Positions 8,363 to 15,822 of a DNA stretch of 23,721 bases are shown here, one piece after another (the first letter of the stretch is position 1; each line of letters starts with the position of its first letter). Under the pieces are notes generated by a model. The model was not told the DNA's origin. It searched no databases and worked only from the letters and a program-made list of their open reading frames with translations. Source of the stretch: CBDUEV01 sp965366365 (GTDB lineage Bacteria; Actinomycetota; Acidimicrobiia; Spongiisociales; JAENVV01); NCBI GenBank assembly GCA_965366365.1, contig CBDUEV010000042.1, forward strand, positions 1 through 23,721, read 5' to 3'. The position numbers and the translations under genes were made by a program.

Positions 8363-9357
8363 AGCCCGTCAACATCGTGGATGTGGCGTCCTGGCTGCCC
8401 GAACGATGGATGACCGCAGCCGAGATCGGAGCGCAAGCGGGGATTCCGGAAGAGATCATCGTGGAACGTTTCGGTCTCGACGGCAAGCACATCGCCGGAC
8501 CCGACGACCACAATTCCGACATGAGTGCCCGCGCGGCGCTGCTGGCGCTGGAACGTGCCGAGGTGGCTCCGGAAGAAGTCGACGTGGTCGCCTACTTCGG
8601 ATCGATGTGGCGGGATTACGAGGTCTGGTCGGTTAGCCCCAAGATCATGGACCTGGTGGGCGCCACCAACGCCTGGGCACTGGAGATGGCCAACGTGTCG
8701 TGCGGGGCGCCCGTTGCGCTCAAGGTGGCGGCCGACTTCCTGCGCGGCGCCGACGACGTCGACACCCTGCTCCTGGTAGGGGCCAGCCGGGAGTCCCACC
8801 TTCTCGACTACACGAACCAACGCTCCCGATTCATGTTCAACTTCGGCGACGGGGGAGCGGCGGCCGTCCTCTCCACCTCTCGGCCCGGCCACGAAGTGAT
8901 CGCGTCGTCGATCATCACCGACGGACGGTTCGCGGACGACGTGGCCGTCTACGCGGGCGGGAGCAAGCACCCGGCCAGCCGGGCGACGGTGGACGCCGGC
9001 ATGCATTTCCTGGACGTCGGAGATCCCCAGTCCATGAAGGAGCGGCTCGACCCGGTTTCCGGACCGAATTTCATCAAGGTGGCCCGCCAAGCCCTGGAGC
9101 GGGCCGGGATCGGCGCCGACGACCTGGCGCTCATGGTGCCCCTCCATTTCAAGCGATCGTTCTTCGACTGGGTCCTGAAAGAACTCGGCCTGCCGGAGGA
9201 GAAGACGGTGTACCTGCGGAGCACCGGTCACATGTCGGGGATCGACCCTCTGGTCGGGTTGGCCGAACGCCGGGACACTCTTTCCCCGGGCGACTACGTT
9301 CTCCTCATCTCGGCGGGCACGGGCTACACCTGGGCCGCCAACGTGGTGAGGTGGTGA
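8359..9357 (+). CDS. ketoacyl-ACP synthase III-like (FabH-family) thiolase-fold enzyme
   Basis: A 332-residue thiolase-fold protein, the usual FabH length. It begins at GTG 8359, which overlaps the hydrolase stop as GTGA; the open frame upstream of that lies inside the hydrolase gene. The nucleophile Cys115 is in MANVSCGAP and the Gly-rich NFGDGGAAAV lies at 161-170. The catalytic His263 is in PLHFKRSF. Where FabH has the Asn of its GNTSAAS motif, this protein reads RSTGHMSGIDP, with His291 at the Asn position. It is therefore probably not the housekeeping fatty-acid initiator. Given its neighbours, it may condense or thiolytically cleave a CoA-linked intermediate. That role is inference; the fold assignment is firm. 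Confidence 0.87.
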   Translation: MKPVNIVDVASWLPERWMTAAEIGAQAGIPEEIIVERFGLDGKHIAGPDDHNSDMSARAALLALERAEVAPEEVDVVAYFGSMWRDYEVWSVSPKIMDLVGATNAWALEMANVSCGAPVALKVAADFLRGADDVDTLLLVGASRESHLLDYTNQRSRFMFNFGDGGAAAVLSTSRPGHEVIASSIITDGRFADDVAVYAGGSKHPASRATVDAGMHFLDVGDPQSMKERLDPVSGPNFIKVARQALERAGIGADDLALMVPLHFKRSFFDWVLKELGLPEEKTVYLRSTGHMSGIDPLVGLAERRDTLSPGDYVLLISAGTGYTWAANVVRW

Positions 9358-9359
9358 CG

Positions 9360-10850
9360 ATGGCAGTCCCGGCCTACGACTGGATCGGATTCCACGCCGA
9401 CCTTCGGCCAGACAAGGTGGCCCTCATCGATGACCACACCGGGAGACAGCACACCTATGCGGCGCTCGACGACCGCGTGCAGCGGATGGCCGCGTGGCTG
9501 GTGTCGAAGGGTGTCGGACCGGGTGACCGGGTGGCCTTCTTGTCCGAGAACACGATCGACATCTTCGAGGTGCTCTTCGCGTGCAGTCACGTGGAAGCCA
9601 TCTTGGTTCCGTTGAACTGGCGCCTGGCGGTCCCCGAGTTGCTGTTCATCGTCGAAGACTGCCGCCCGTCGGTGCTCATCTACGAAGAGCAGTTCGCGAC
9701 TTCGGTCGAGCAACTGAATGTTCCGGTTCGCCTCGCTCTCGAATCCGACTACGAGGCAGCCTTGGCGGGCGCCGACCCGGCGGTCGCCCCTCCGGTCACC
9801 GTCGACCATGACGACACCCTGGCGATCATGTACACCTCGGGAACCACGGGTCGCCCGAAGGGGGCGTTGATCACCTATCGGATGCTCTTCTACAACGCCA
9901 TCAACATTGGTGACGCCGTGGGTCTCACCTACCGGTCGCGCAACCTGAACGTGCTGCCCACCTTTCACACCGGCGGGCTCAACCTGTACACGACGCCCTG
10001 TCTGCGACTCGGTGGGTCATCGGTCAATCTCCGAGAGTTCGATCCTGAGCGCTTGCTGCACTGGCTGAGTTCCGGTGAGATCACGCACTTCTTCGGGGTG
10101 CCGGCGGTCTATCAGTTCTTGGCGGAGTTCGAGGGGTGGGCGTCTGCCGATCTCTCCAAGGTCGAGTCGTGGGCGTGCGGCGGTTCACCCATGCCGGTCA
10201 CGCTTCTCGAGCGGTATGCCGACCGCGGTATTCGTGTTCGACAGGGCATGGGACTCACCGAGACCAGCCCGACCCTGTTTCTCACCGACGAGGAGCATGC
10301 CCTGTCCAAGGCGGGGTCGGTCGGCAAACCCGTGCTTCACACCTCCATACGGGTGGTGGACGAGGAAGGGCACGACGTTCCACCCGGTCTCGTTGGCGAG
10401 CTGTGGGCCAAGGGTCCGAATGTCACCCCTGGCTACTGGGAGCGGCCAGAGGCGAACGAGGACTCATTCACGGACGGCTGGCTCCACACGGGTGACGCGG
10501 CGCGGGTCGACGACGACGGCTACGTGTATATCGTCGATCGTTGGAAGGACATGTATATCTCGGGCGGCGAGAACGTCTACCCGGCGGAGATCGAACAGGT
10601 GCTGTTCCGCCACCCCAACGTGCTGGACGTGGCGGTCATCGGCGTGCCACACGAGCGGTGGGGGGAAGCCGGCCTGGCTGTCGTGGTGCCACGGGATCCC
10701 GCCCTGTTCGATGCGGAGGAGCTGATTCGGTTCTGCGACGGGAAGCTCGCCCGCTACAAGATCCCCAAGCAGGCCGTGATGGCGGAGGAACTGCCGCGCA
10801 ACGCGGCAGGCAAGATCCTCAAACGTACCTTGCGCGAAGAACTGACCTGA
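9360..10850 (+). CDS. acyl-CoA synthetase (AMP-forming), second copy
   Basis: A 496-residue ANL-superfamily ligase. The P-loop TSGTTGRPKG lies at 159-168, the GMGLTETSP motif in the middle, the hinge region HTGDAARVDDDGYVYIVDR near the C-terminal domain, and the catalytic Lys485 in AAGKILKR. It is clearly diverged from the first synthetase (5991-7517), so it is not a recent duplicate and probably has another substrate. ATG 9360 has GAGGTGG just upstream; the in-frame GTG 9354 would instead make a GTGA overlap with the preceding stop. It is the last gene of the long operon and is followed at once by a convergent gene. Confidence 0.92.
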   Translation: MAVPAYDWIGFHADLRPDKVALIDDHTGRQHTYAALDDRVQRMAAWLVSKGVGPGDRVAFLSENTIDIFEVLFACSHVEAILVPLNWRLAVPELLFIVEDCRPSVLIYEEQFATSVEQLNVPVRLALESDYEAALAGADPAVAPPVTVDHDDTLAIMYTSGTTGRPKGALITYRMLFYNAINIGDAVGLTYRSRNLNVLPTFHTGGLNLYTTPCLRLGGSSVNLREFDPERLLHWLSSGEITHFFGVPAVYQFLAEFEGWASADLSKVESWACGGSPMPVTLLERYADRGIRVRQGMGLTETSPTLFLTDEEHALSKAGSVGKPVLHTSIRVVDEEGHDVPPGLVGELWAKGPNVTPGYWERPEANEDSFTDGWLHTGDAARVDDDGYVYIVDRWKDMYISGGENVYPAEIEQVLFRHPNVLDVAVIGVPHERWGEAGLAVVVPRDPALFDAEELIRFCDGKLARYKIPKQAVMAEELPRNAAGKILKRTLREELT

Positions 10851-10868
10851 CAGCTGCCCGGATCAGGT
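10845..10868. terminator. weak bidirectional terminator candidate
   Basis: ACCTGA (10845-10850) and TCAGGT (10863-10868) are exact inverted repeats around a 12-nt loop. The site includes the stop codons of both convergent genes. The stem is only 6 bp and has no T-tract, so this is a tentative call. Confidence 0.3.
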
Positions 10869-11366
10869 GCCGGTGAAGTCGAATCGGCGGACATCGGGCT
10901 GGCGCTGCCAGCGGAAATAGGGCCAGACGGTCCCGCCACGCAGGAAGAGCTCGAGGGACCCGTCGCTCTTCACCCAATAGGATCGGGTCCAGGTTCCCCA
11001 CGGCCTCCGTATGACGTGAAGCTCGACCTGGCCGGTGAGGAGACGTCGCAAGAAGCCCAGGGCCACTGCCAGTGGTTCTTCGTCCGTAGTCGACAGGCAG
11101 GCGGATTCGGCGTTTTCCCAGGCGAAGCGATCGCCGGGGTCACCGTAGGACACGAGGATCTCACCCATGTTATCCACCTCCACGATCGGTCCCAGCCGGC
11201 GGTGGGCCAGCACCACGTGCAGCCCGACGCGGTCTTTGGTGGCGGAGCAGGCTTCTTCGTCGAGAGCCGCCAGGCTGAGTTCGGCGAGGAGTTCGCCGAG
11301 GCCGTCGACGAGAGCCCGTTCGTCCGCCGTGAGGGTTTGATCGAGTTGCGCGAGCCAGGAGGACAT
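10863..11366 (-). CDS. hypothetical protein
   Basis: A 167-residue protein I do not recognise. It has no signal peptide or membrane segment. The N-terminal third is a probable helical region rich in Leu, Ala and Glu. The rest is mixed, with many Trp residues near the C-terminus (RRPWGTWTRSYW and TVWPYFRW), which gives it the look of a genuine soluble protein. The ATG at 11366 has no obvious ribosome binding site. It converges on the long operon and diverges from the APH-like kinase gene across 101 nt. A longer antisense frame over 10970-12292 overlaps it and the kinase but is Arg/Pro-rich and looks spurious. Confidence 0.65.
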   Translation of the reverse strand: MSSWLAQLDQTLTADERALVDGLGELLAELSLAALDEEACSATKDRVGLHVVLAHRRLGPIVEVDNMGEILVSYGDPGDRFAWENAESACLSTTDEEPLAVALGFLRRLLTGQVELHVIRRPWGTWTRSYWVKSDGSLELFLRGGTVWPYFRWQRQPDVRRFDFTGT

Positions 11367-11473
11367 GATGGCCGAGGGTAGTGAACAGGCCGGTCGGCGT
11401 CTCCCTGTTTGCGCCTCGCCTCGCCGCTCCGGTCCCTTAGTGTCGACGGTACGGCGCCGAGATCAGGATGGCC

Positions 11474-12247
11474 ATGGACCTGGAACGAATCGGCGAAGGG
11501 CGGTTGGCAGAGATCTTCGTCTGGGACGATGATCGCGTCGTCAAGTTGTACCGCACCCCCTCCGCCGACTGGCTGGCCAACGAGGCCAGTGCCACCGAAG
11601 CGGTCTTCGCGGCCGGTGCTCCGGCCGCCCGGTTTCATGGAATCGTCGAAGTCGGCGGCCGGACCGGTTTGATCCTCGACAGGTTGACGGGGCCGGTGGT
11701 GGGGGAGCTGATGTTCGGAGGCTCGGCGGACCGTGCCATGGAGGCCCTTGGAGCACTCCACGCTCGGATACATGAGCGCCGAGGCGACGGGTTCGAGTCG
11801 TTGCGAGCCCGAGTAGAGCGGCGGATCGCCGCCTCGCTGGACCCTGCCAGCGCCGACGAGGTCCTGGAACGTATGAAGTCCCTGCCCGACGGGGATTCGG
11901 TCCTGCATACCGACCTGCACCCCTACAACGCCATGCGAAACGGCGAAGAGTGGGTGGCGATCGACTGGAACGGGGCGTTTCGTGGTCCACCGGGCTACGA
12001 CGTTGCCAGAACTCGGTTTCTCCTGAGGCACGCCTCCTACATCGAGCCGGGATTCGACGGGGCAACCGACGAGTTTCGAAAGCGAGCGGCAGATCGATAC
12101 CTGGCCGCCTATGTGCAGCATCGCCCTCTCGACACCGACGAACTGGAGCGATGGCGCCTGCCTGTGCTGGCGGCCCGCCTGGCCGAGAACATCGAAGAAG
12201 AACGACGCTTCCTGCGGACGACGATCCATCACCTGCTGAAGTCTTGA
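11474..12247 (+). CDS. APH-family phosphotransferase
   Basis: A 257-residue protein of the aminoglycoside/choline phosphotransferase kinase-like fold. From ATG 11474, VVKLY carries the probable ATP-binding Lys24. The catalytic loop HTDLHPYN (145-152) has Asp147 and Asn152, and the metal-binding Asp164 is in AIDWNGA. I chose ATG 11474 over ATG 11468 because AGGA at 11465-11468 is well spaced only for the former. The family phosphorylates small hydroxylated molecules such as aminoglycosides, choline, homoserine and macrolides. Nothing nearby identifies the substrate, and antibiotic resistance should not be assumed. Confidence 0.85.
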   Translation: MDLERIGEGRLAEIFVWDDDRVVKLYRTPSADWLANEASATEAVFAAGAPAARFHGIVEVGGRTGLILDRLTGPVVGELMFGGSADRAMEALGALHARIHERRGDGFESLRARVERRIAASLDPASADEVLERMKSLPDGDSVLHTDLHPYNAMRNGEEWVAIDWNGAFRGPPGYDVARTRFLLRHASYIEPGFDGATDEFRKRAADRYLAAYVQHRPLDTDELERWRLPVLAARLAENIEEERRFLRTTIHHLLKS

Positions 12248-12287
12248 TTCGACAGGTCGCAGAAACCCAAAGACCGCGATAAATCCT

Positions 12288-12317
12288 TTCACAAATCATC
12301 AGGGGTCCGTGTACGGT
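12288..12317 (+). promoter_or_regulatory. candidate promoter for the small proline-rich gene
   Basis: TTCACA (12288-12293) and TACGGT (12312-12317) are separated by 18 nt and resemble -35 and -10 elements. They lie about 45 nt before the start at 12362, in a locally AT-richer stretch after the kinase gene. Assigned by eye only. Confidence 0.3.
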
Positions 12318-12361
12318 GGGATCGTGGGCGTTGGGGGCGCGAGAGACTGTGAGGAATGGTC

Positions 12362-12550
12362 ATGGCCGATCTCCTACCCACCCCGTACCCCACCCCTGGA
12401 ATCTCCGCAACGGATCCCGTCCTTGGTCTTCGCGACGTCGAAGGCGTTGATGAGCAGATTGCCCTGGTTCCCCCCGTTCCCGCCGACCCAGCCGTTGCCG
12501 ACGTCCCCGAACAACCGCCCGAGATGATCGGGATGTACTACCTGGGCTGA
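12362..12550 (+). CDS. small proline-rich protein (62 residues)
   Basis: A 62-residue reading frame starting at ATG 12362, with GAGGA at 12351-12355 suitably spaced; an in-frame ATG at 12356 is too close to that site. The product is acidic and proline-rich, with repeated Pro-containing stretches (TPYPTP, VPPVPADP, EQPPEM) and the C-terminus MIGMYYLG. It has no membrane segment and no homologue that I recognise. It sits alone between the APH-like kinase and the PPOX gene with its own possible promoter. It may be a small structural or interaction protein, or a peptide precursor; a non-coding open frame cannot be excluded. Confidence 0.5.
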   Translation: MADLLPTPYPTPGISATDPVLGLRDVEGVDEQIALVPPVPADPAVADVPEQPPEMIGMYYLG

Positions 12551-12597
12551 TCTACGGTCGAGTGCGGAAGGCCGGTTACCCTTGCGGCAACCGACTG

Positions 12598-13044
12598 ATG
12601 TGGAGAGCCGTGGACGACGAAACCTCTGAGAAGAACGTGGCAAGGGATCACGGAGGTATGGAGGTGCTGTCGCTGGAAGAGTGCCGGACTCTCCTCTCCG
12701 AGACCCAGATCGGTCGGGTGGCTTTCATCTCCGCCGGGGAGCCGCTGATCATGCCTGTCAACTACCGGATGTATGGCACTCACATCGTGTTCCGAACGAC
12801 GACCGGTGAGAAGTTGGACGCTGCACGGAACGCCAAGGCGGTGGGTTTCGAAATCGACTCGTGGAACACCGACAACCAGACAGGGTGGAGCGTGATCGTG
12901 CGTGGAGGCGCCCACGACGTGGACGATCCGGAAACGATCAAAGAACTGAACGCTTTGGGTCTGGAACCATGGGCGAAATCGGTGGCTCGGGACAACTGGG
13001 TTCGGATCATTCCCGATGAGATCACCGGCCGTCGAATCAGCTGA
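12598..13044 (+). CDS. pyridoxamine 5'-phosphate oxidase-family (PPOX) flavin/deazaflavin-binding protein
   Basis: A 148-residue split-barrel protein. The family-typical core begins MEVLSLEECRTLLSETQIGR and continues with AFISAGEPLIMPVNYRMYG, GEKLDAARNAKAVGFEID and GWSVIVRGGAH. These are the PPOX strand patterns that bind FMN, F420 or haem. The start is uncertain: ATG 12598 is used here, GTG 12610 is possible, and the ATG at 12658 that begins the conserved core has its Shine-Dalgarno too close. Actinobacteria carry many such proteins with uncertain substrates. It is monocistronic or forms a pair with the acetyltransferase 45 nt downstream. Confidence 0.85.
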   Translation: MWRAVDDETSEKNVARDHGGMEVLSLEECRTLLSETQIGRVAFISAGEPLIMPVNYRMYGTHIVFRTTTGEKLDAARNAKAVGFEIDSWNTDNQTGWSVIVRGGAHDVDDPETIKELNALGLEPWAKSVARDNWVRIIPDEITGRRIS

Positions 13045-13089
13045 TCTGGCGCTGCTCGAGCAACGCTGACGATCGCGCCTCGACGAACG

Positions 13090-14118
13090 ATGTTCGCCTC
13101 GATCAGAACTGAGCGGCTCCTGATCCGCCCGGTGCGCCTCGAAGACGTCGAGGATCTTGCCATGCGGCGGAGCGAGTCGCGTGTGGCGGAATACCAGAGT
13201 TGGACCCATCCGTATCCACTCGAGACCGCCCGGTCGATCGTCGAGTCGGTGGTGGCCATGGACGCCCCGGTGGCAGGGGAGTGGTGGATGGTCCTCATCG
13301 CCGACGCCGACACAGGAAACACCCTCGGCGACATCGCGGTGCATGTCGGTGCAGAAGGCCGCTCCGCCGAGGTCGGATACACCCTGGCGTCCGAGTATTG
13401 GGGGCGTGGGTATCTGACCGAGGCGCTGGACGCGATGCTCGAATACCTGTTTGTCGAGATGGGATTCGTTCGGGTGTCGGCCATGCTCCATGCGAACAAC
13501 GTGGCGTCTGCCCGAGTCCTGGAACGATGTGGATTCCTGTTCGAGGGCCACACTCGATCGTCGTACTGGGTTGGCCGTGAGGTCTCGGACGACCTCATCT
13601 ACGGAGTGTTGCGGGAGGACTGGGAGAACTGGCGAACCCGCACCCTGACCCGACCCACCAGGGTTCGATTGGTCGAGATCACTCACGAAAACGCCAGATC
13701 GGTGCGTCAGCTTTGTACGCACAAATCTCAAGAGCGCTTCGTGGCTCCGGTCACTCACTCCTTGGCAGATGCGCTCATACCCGAAATGGTGAACGGGGCG
13801 CCCGAGGTTCCGTGGCTTCGGGCGATCGAGGCCGACGATGAGTTGGTCGGTTTTGCGATGGTGGCGCTCTCTACCGACCACCACCCCCAGCCGTATCTGT
13901 GGCGGTTCTTGCTCGACCGGAAGCATCAAGGGAGGGGGATCGGCTCGGTGGCGCTGGCGCTCATCGAGGACGAGATGCGGTTGATGGGCGACGACACGCT
14001 GCTGGTTTCGTGGGCCGAGGGCCGAGGATCACCCGGCCCGTTCTACCTGGCTCGAGGTTTCGCGGTGACCGGACGGATCGTCGACGGAGAAACCGAAGCC
14101 CGCAAGTTCCTCCGCTGA
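13090..14118 (+). CDS. tandem GNAT-domain N-acetyltransferase
   Basis: A 342-residue fusion of two GNAT domains. The first (about 1-178) is RimJ/RimL-like: it starts TERLLIRPVRLEDVEDL, has the acetyl-CoA loop YWGRGYLTEAL and continues with ANNVASARVLERCGF. The second (about 190-342) resembles the diamine/spermidine acetyltransferase group. It starts RVRLVEITHENARSVRQL and has its own acetyl-CoA loop RKHQGRGIGSVAL and the end segment GPFYLARGF. Both cofactor loops look intact, so both halves could be active. The natural acceptors are unknown; protein N-termini for the first half and a small amine for the second are family-based guesses. The stop lies 2 nt from the stop of the convergent esterase gene. 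Confidence 0.88.
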   Translation: MFASIRTERLLIRPVRLEDVEDLAMRRSESRVAEYQSWTHPYPLETARSIVESVVAMDAPVAGEWWMVLIADADTGNTLGDIAVHVGAEGRSAEVGYTLASEYWGRGYLTEALDAMLEYLFVEMGFVRVSAMLHANNVASARVLERCGFLFEGHTRSSYWVGREVSDDLIYGVLREDWENWRTRTLTRPTRVRLVEITHENARSVRQLCTHKSQERFVAPVTHSLADALIPEMVNGAPEVPWLRAIEADDELVGFAMVALSTDHHPQPYLWRFLLDRKHQGRGIGSVALALIEDEMRLMGDDTLLVSWAEGRGSPGPFYLARGFAVTGRIVDGETEARKFLR

Positions 14119-14120
14119 TC

Positions 14121-14867
14121 TCACTCGCCGATCAGGGCCAACACCGCGGCAGCGATCTCGTCTCGCTCTCTGTCGAGCAGCGCCACATGCAATGAGTCCT
14201 CGAGCCACACGAGGCGTGATTTCTTGCCGAGGAGTCGGTGGAGGATCTTCGCCGAAACTGGGTCGACGGTCTCGTCGGTGAGTGATTGGACGACGAGCGA
14301 CGGGATGTCCAGCTTCCGTGCCGCGGCGGCCCCCCGGCCCATCAACGACAGGAGCCCGGCCGTCGTCTTGGTGTAGAAGCCTGTGTAGGTGAGCCAGTAC
14401 TGGTGCATCTCCTCATCGATGTCCGGAGGTCCCTCGTCGGCCCATTCGACCTTCTGGCGGCGCCGTTGCACAAGGGGTGTGATGTAGAGCTTCTTGTCGC
14501 GCACGATCACGGGCGAGTTGATCGTGGTGACGGTGGTGGCAGACACTGAGTCGGCCAGGACGAGCGCGATGAGACCGCCCATCGAGAGCCCCGCCAGGTG
14601 GACGCGCTCATGATCGCTCACCGTCGCAACAGCTTGCTGGGCCGACTCCAGCCAGTCTCGGGCGGTCGTGGTGGCCATGTCTTCCATGGAGGTTCCGTGA
14701 CCGGCCAGGCGCGGAGCTACCACGGTGAACCCGGCCGCGTTCAGTTCTTTCGCCAAGGGGCGGAAGTGGGCGGGAGTCCCGGTGTACCCATGGATGAGGA
14801 CCGCCGCCTCGCCGTTGCTGCCCTCGAGTCGGAAGGCGGCAGCGAGAGGATCCAGCAAAACATCCAT
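14121..14867 (-). CDS. Est30-like carboxylesterase / monoacylglycerol lipase-like alpha/beta hydrolase
   Basis: A 248-residue serine hydrolase matching the length and layout of Est30-type carboxylesterases. The HGYTGTP oxyanion motif lies at 26-32, the nucleophile is Ser95 in GLSMGG, the acid Asp198 in SLTDETVDP and the base His227 in DSLHVALLD. ATG at 14867 is chosen because AAAGGA lies 8 nt upstream; the open frame runs on to 14924 but those 19 residues do not look like part of the family. The protein is probably cytoplasmic and acts on short- or medium-chain esters. It diverges from the YceI gene and converges on the GNAT gene. Confidence 0.9.
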   Translation of the reverse strand: MDVLLDPLAAAFRLEGSNGEAAVLIHGYTGTPAHFRPLAKELNAAGFTVVAPRLAGHGTSMEDMATTTARDWLESAQQAVATVSDHERVHLAGLSMGGLIALVLADSVSATTVTTINSPVIVRDKKLYITPLVQRRRQKVEWADEGPPDIDEEMHQYWLTYTGFYTKTTAGLLSLMGRGAAAARKLDIPSLVVQSLTDETVDPVSAKILHRLLGKKSRLVWLEDSLHVALLDRERDEIAAAVLALIGE

Positions 14868-15105
14868 CGGTGCAGTCCTTTCTCGTGTGGCGGGAACACC
14901 CTGTTCAGCGACGAGGCGAACCAACCGCGGGGCGCCCCACCTTCGTGCCGGCCGAGCTTCGCTTGGGCCATTCTTCCATGCTCGGTCAAGCGACGCGCTG
15001 GGTCGCAGTCGTCAGGTGCTTCGGTGAATCCTCAATAGTTGACAGTTCATGTATTTTGTGGTTCTATATGGTTGAATGTTCAACGATTCCGATGGAGGAC
15101 ACACC
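14868..15105. other. divergent intergenic region between esterase and yceI genes
   Basis: This 238-bp stretch is the largest gene-free region in the window. The half near the esterase shows only the esterase ribosome binding site and a loose inverted repeat, TCGCTTG at 14959-14965 with CAAGCGA at 14987-14993. The half near yceI (15031-15090) is unusually AT-rich for this DNA and carries the operator-like pair described separately. No small gene could be supported here. Confidence 0.6.
15038..15084 (+). promoter_or_regulatory. yceI promoter with two matching operator-like sites
   Basis: The element GTTGA-NN-GTTCA occurs twice, at 15038-15049 and 15071-15082, starting 33 bp apart (about three helical turns). 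The second copy is a perfect inverted repeat, GTTGAATGTTCAAC (15071-15084). The first overlaps a consensus -35 hexamer TTGACA (15039-15044). A -10 candidate lies near 15062-15070 in TTCTATATG. The layout fits a dimeric repressor blocking the promoter; MarR-type regulators are common partners of yceI genes, but no regulator gene is nearby. Confidence 0.5.
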
Positions 15106-15666
15106 ATGGCTACTAGAACGGTCGGCAGTACACGAGTTCCGAACACCGGCGTCTGGGAACTCGACCCGAGTCACTCGGACCTGAGAATCACCGCACGCCA
15201 TCTCATGGTGACGAAGGTGAGAGGAACGTTTGGGGAGCTCTCGGGTACGATCGTCGTCGCCGAGGATCCCACCCTCTCCTCCGTGGAGGTCACTGCGGTG
15301 GCCGGATCTGTGAGTACGGGATCTGAGGATCGGGACGCTCATCTCGCCTCCGCCGACTTCCTCGACGCCGAGAACTTCCCGCTGGTCACCTTCAAGGGCA
15401 CGTCAGTAGTGCCGGATGGCGACGACTGGAAGCTGACCGGGGACCTCACCATTCGTGGGGTGACCAAGCCCGTCACGTTCGCCATGTCTTTCGACGGTGT
15501 GGTCGACGATCCGTTCGGCAACACGAAAGCGGCCTTCGCGGCCTCCGGAGAGATCAACCGAACCGACTGGGGCTTGACGTGGAACGTACCGCTCGAGAGC
15601 GGCGGCGTTTTGGTCTCCAACAAGCTCCAGGTCGAGTTCGACGTGCAGGCTGTCCTCAGCGCCTGA
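15106..15666 (+). CDS. YceI-family protein
   Basis: A 186-residue YceI-like lipocalin-fold protein. The family pattern is complete: WELDPSHSDLRITARHLMVTKVRGTFGELSG near the N-terminus, SVSTGSEDRDAHLASADFLDAENFPLVTFKGT in the middle, LTIRGVTKPVTF and a final NRTDWGLTWNVPLESGG region. ATG 15106 has GATGGAGGA just upstream; the earlier in-frame ATG 15076 lies within the operator repeat. There is no signal peptide, so it is probably cytoplasmic, as for many actinobacterial members. The family binds isoprenoid or other amphiphilic molecules. The operator-like pair upstream suggests tight transcriptional control. A strong hairpin follows the gene. Confidence 0.93.
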   Translation: MATRTVGSTRVPNTGVWELDPSHSDLRITARHLMVTKVRGTFGELSGTIVVAEDPTLSSVEVTAVAGSVSTGSEDRDAHLASADFLDAENFPLVTFKGTSVVPDGDDWKLTGDLTIRGVTKPVTFAMSFDGVVDDPFGNTKAAFAASGEINRTDWGLTWNVPLESGGVLVSNKLQVEFDVQAVLSA

Positions 15667-15690
15667 GGCGGGCAATCTCCCCTTGTTCGG

Positions 15691-15718
15691 CGTCCGGAGC
15701 GGATTCCCGCTCCGGACG
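15691..15718 (+). terminator. hairpin terminator after yceI
   Basis: CGTCCGGAGCGG (15691-15702) and CCGCTCCGGACG (15707-15718) form a perfect 12-bp stem with loop ATTC. It lies 25 nt after the yceI stop. No T-tract follows, as is common for actinobacterial terminators. Confidence 0.75.
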
Positions 15719-15822
15719 TCAGACCTGCCCCGTACCTCCTGACTAGGGCCCAATCGCACTAGCCGGGCACATCGTTGCTCGCGACGATGAGGCTGAATGT
15801 CCTGCGGGGGAGGAGTGCACTG

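Noticed and set aside
10970..12292. Long minus-strand open frame of 440 codons across the unknown protein and kinase genes
   Set aside because: It lies antisense to a kinase gene with intact catalytic motifs, is Arg/Pro/Gly-rich, and matches no recognisable fold; long antisense frames are common in GC-rich DNA.
12362..12550. Mycofactocin-like precursor (MftA) for the small proline-rich peptide
   Set aside because: MftA ends in a conserved IDGMCGVY; this peptide ends MIGMYYLG, and no radical SAM or other mycofactocin gene is present.
12538..13929. Long minus-strand open frame of 463 codons opposite the PPOX and GNAT genes
   Set aside because: Both sense genes have clear family motifs, and the antisense product is His/Arg/Pro-rich with no domain pattern.
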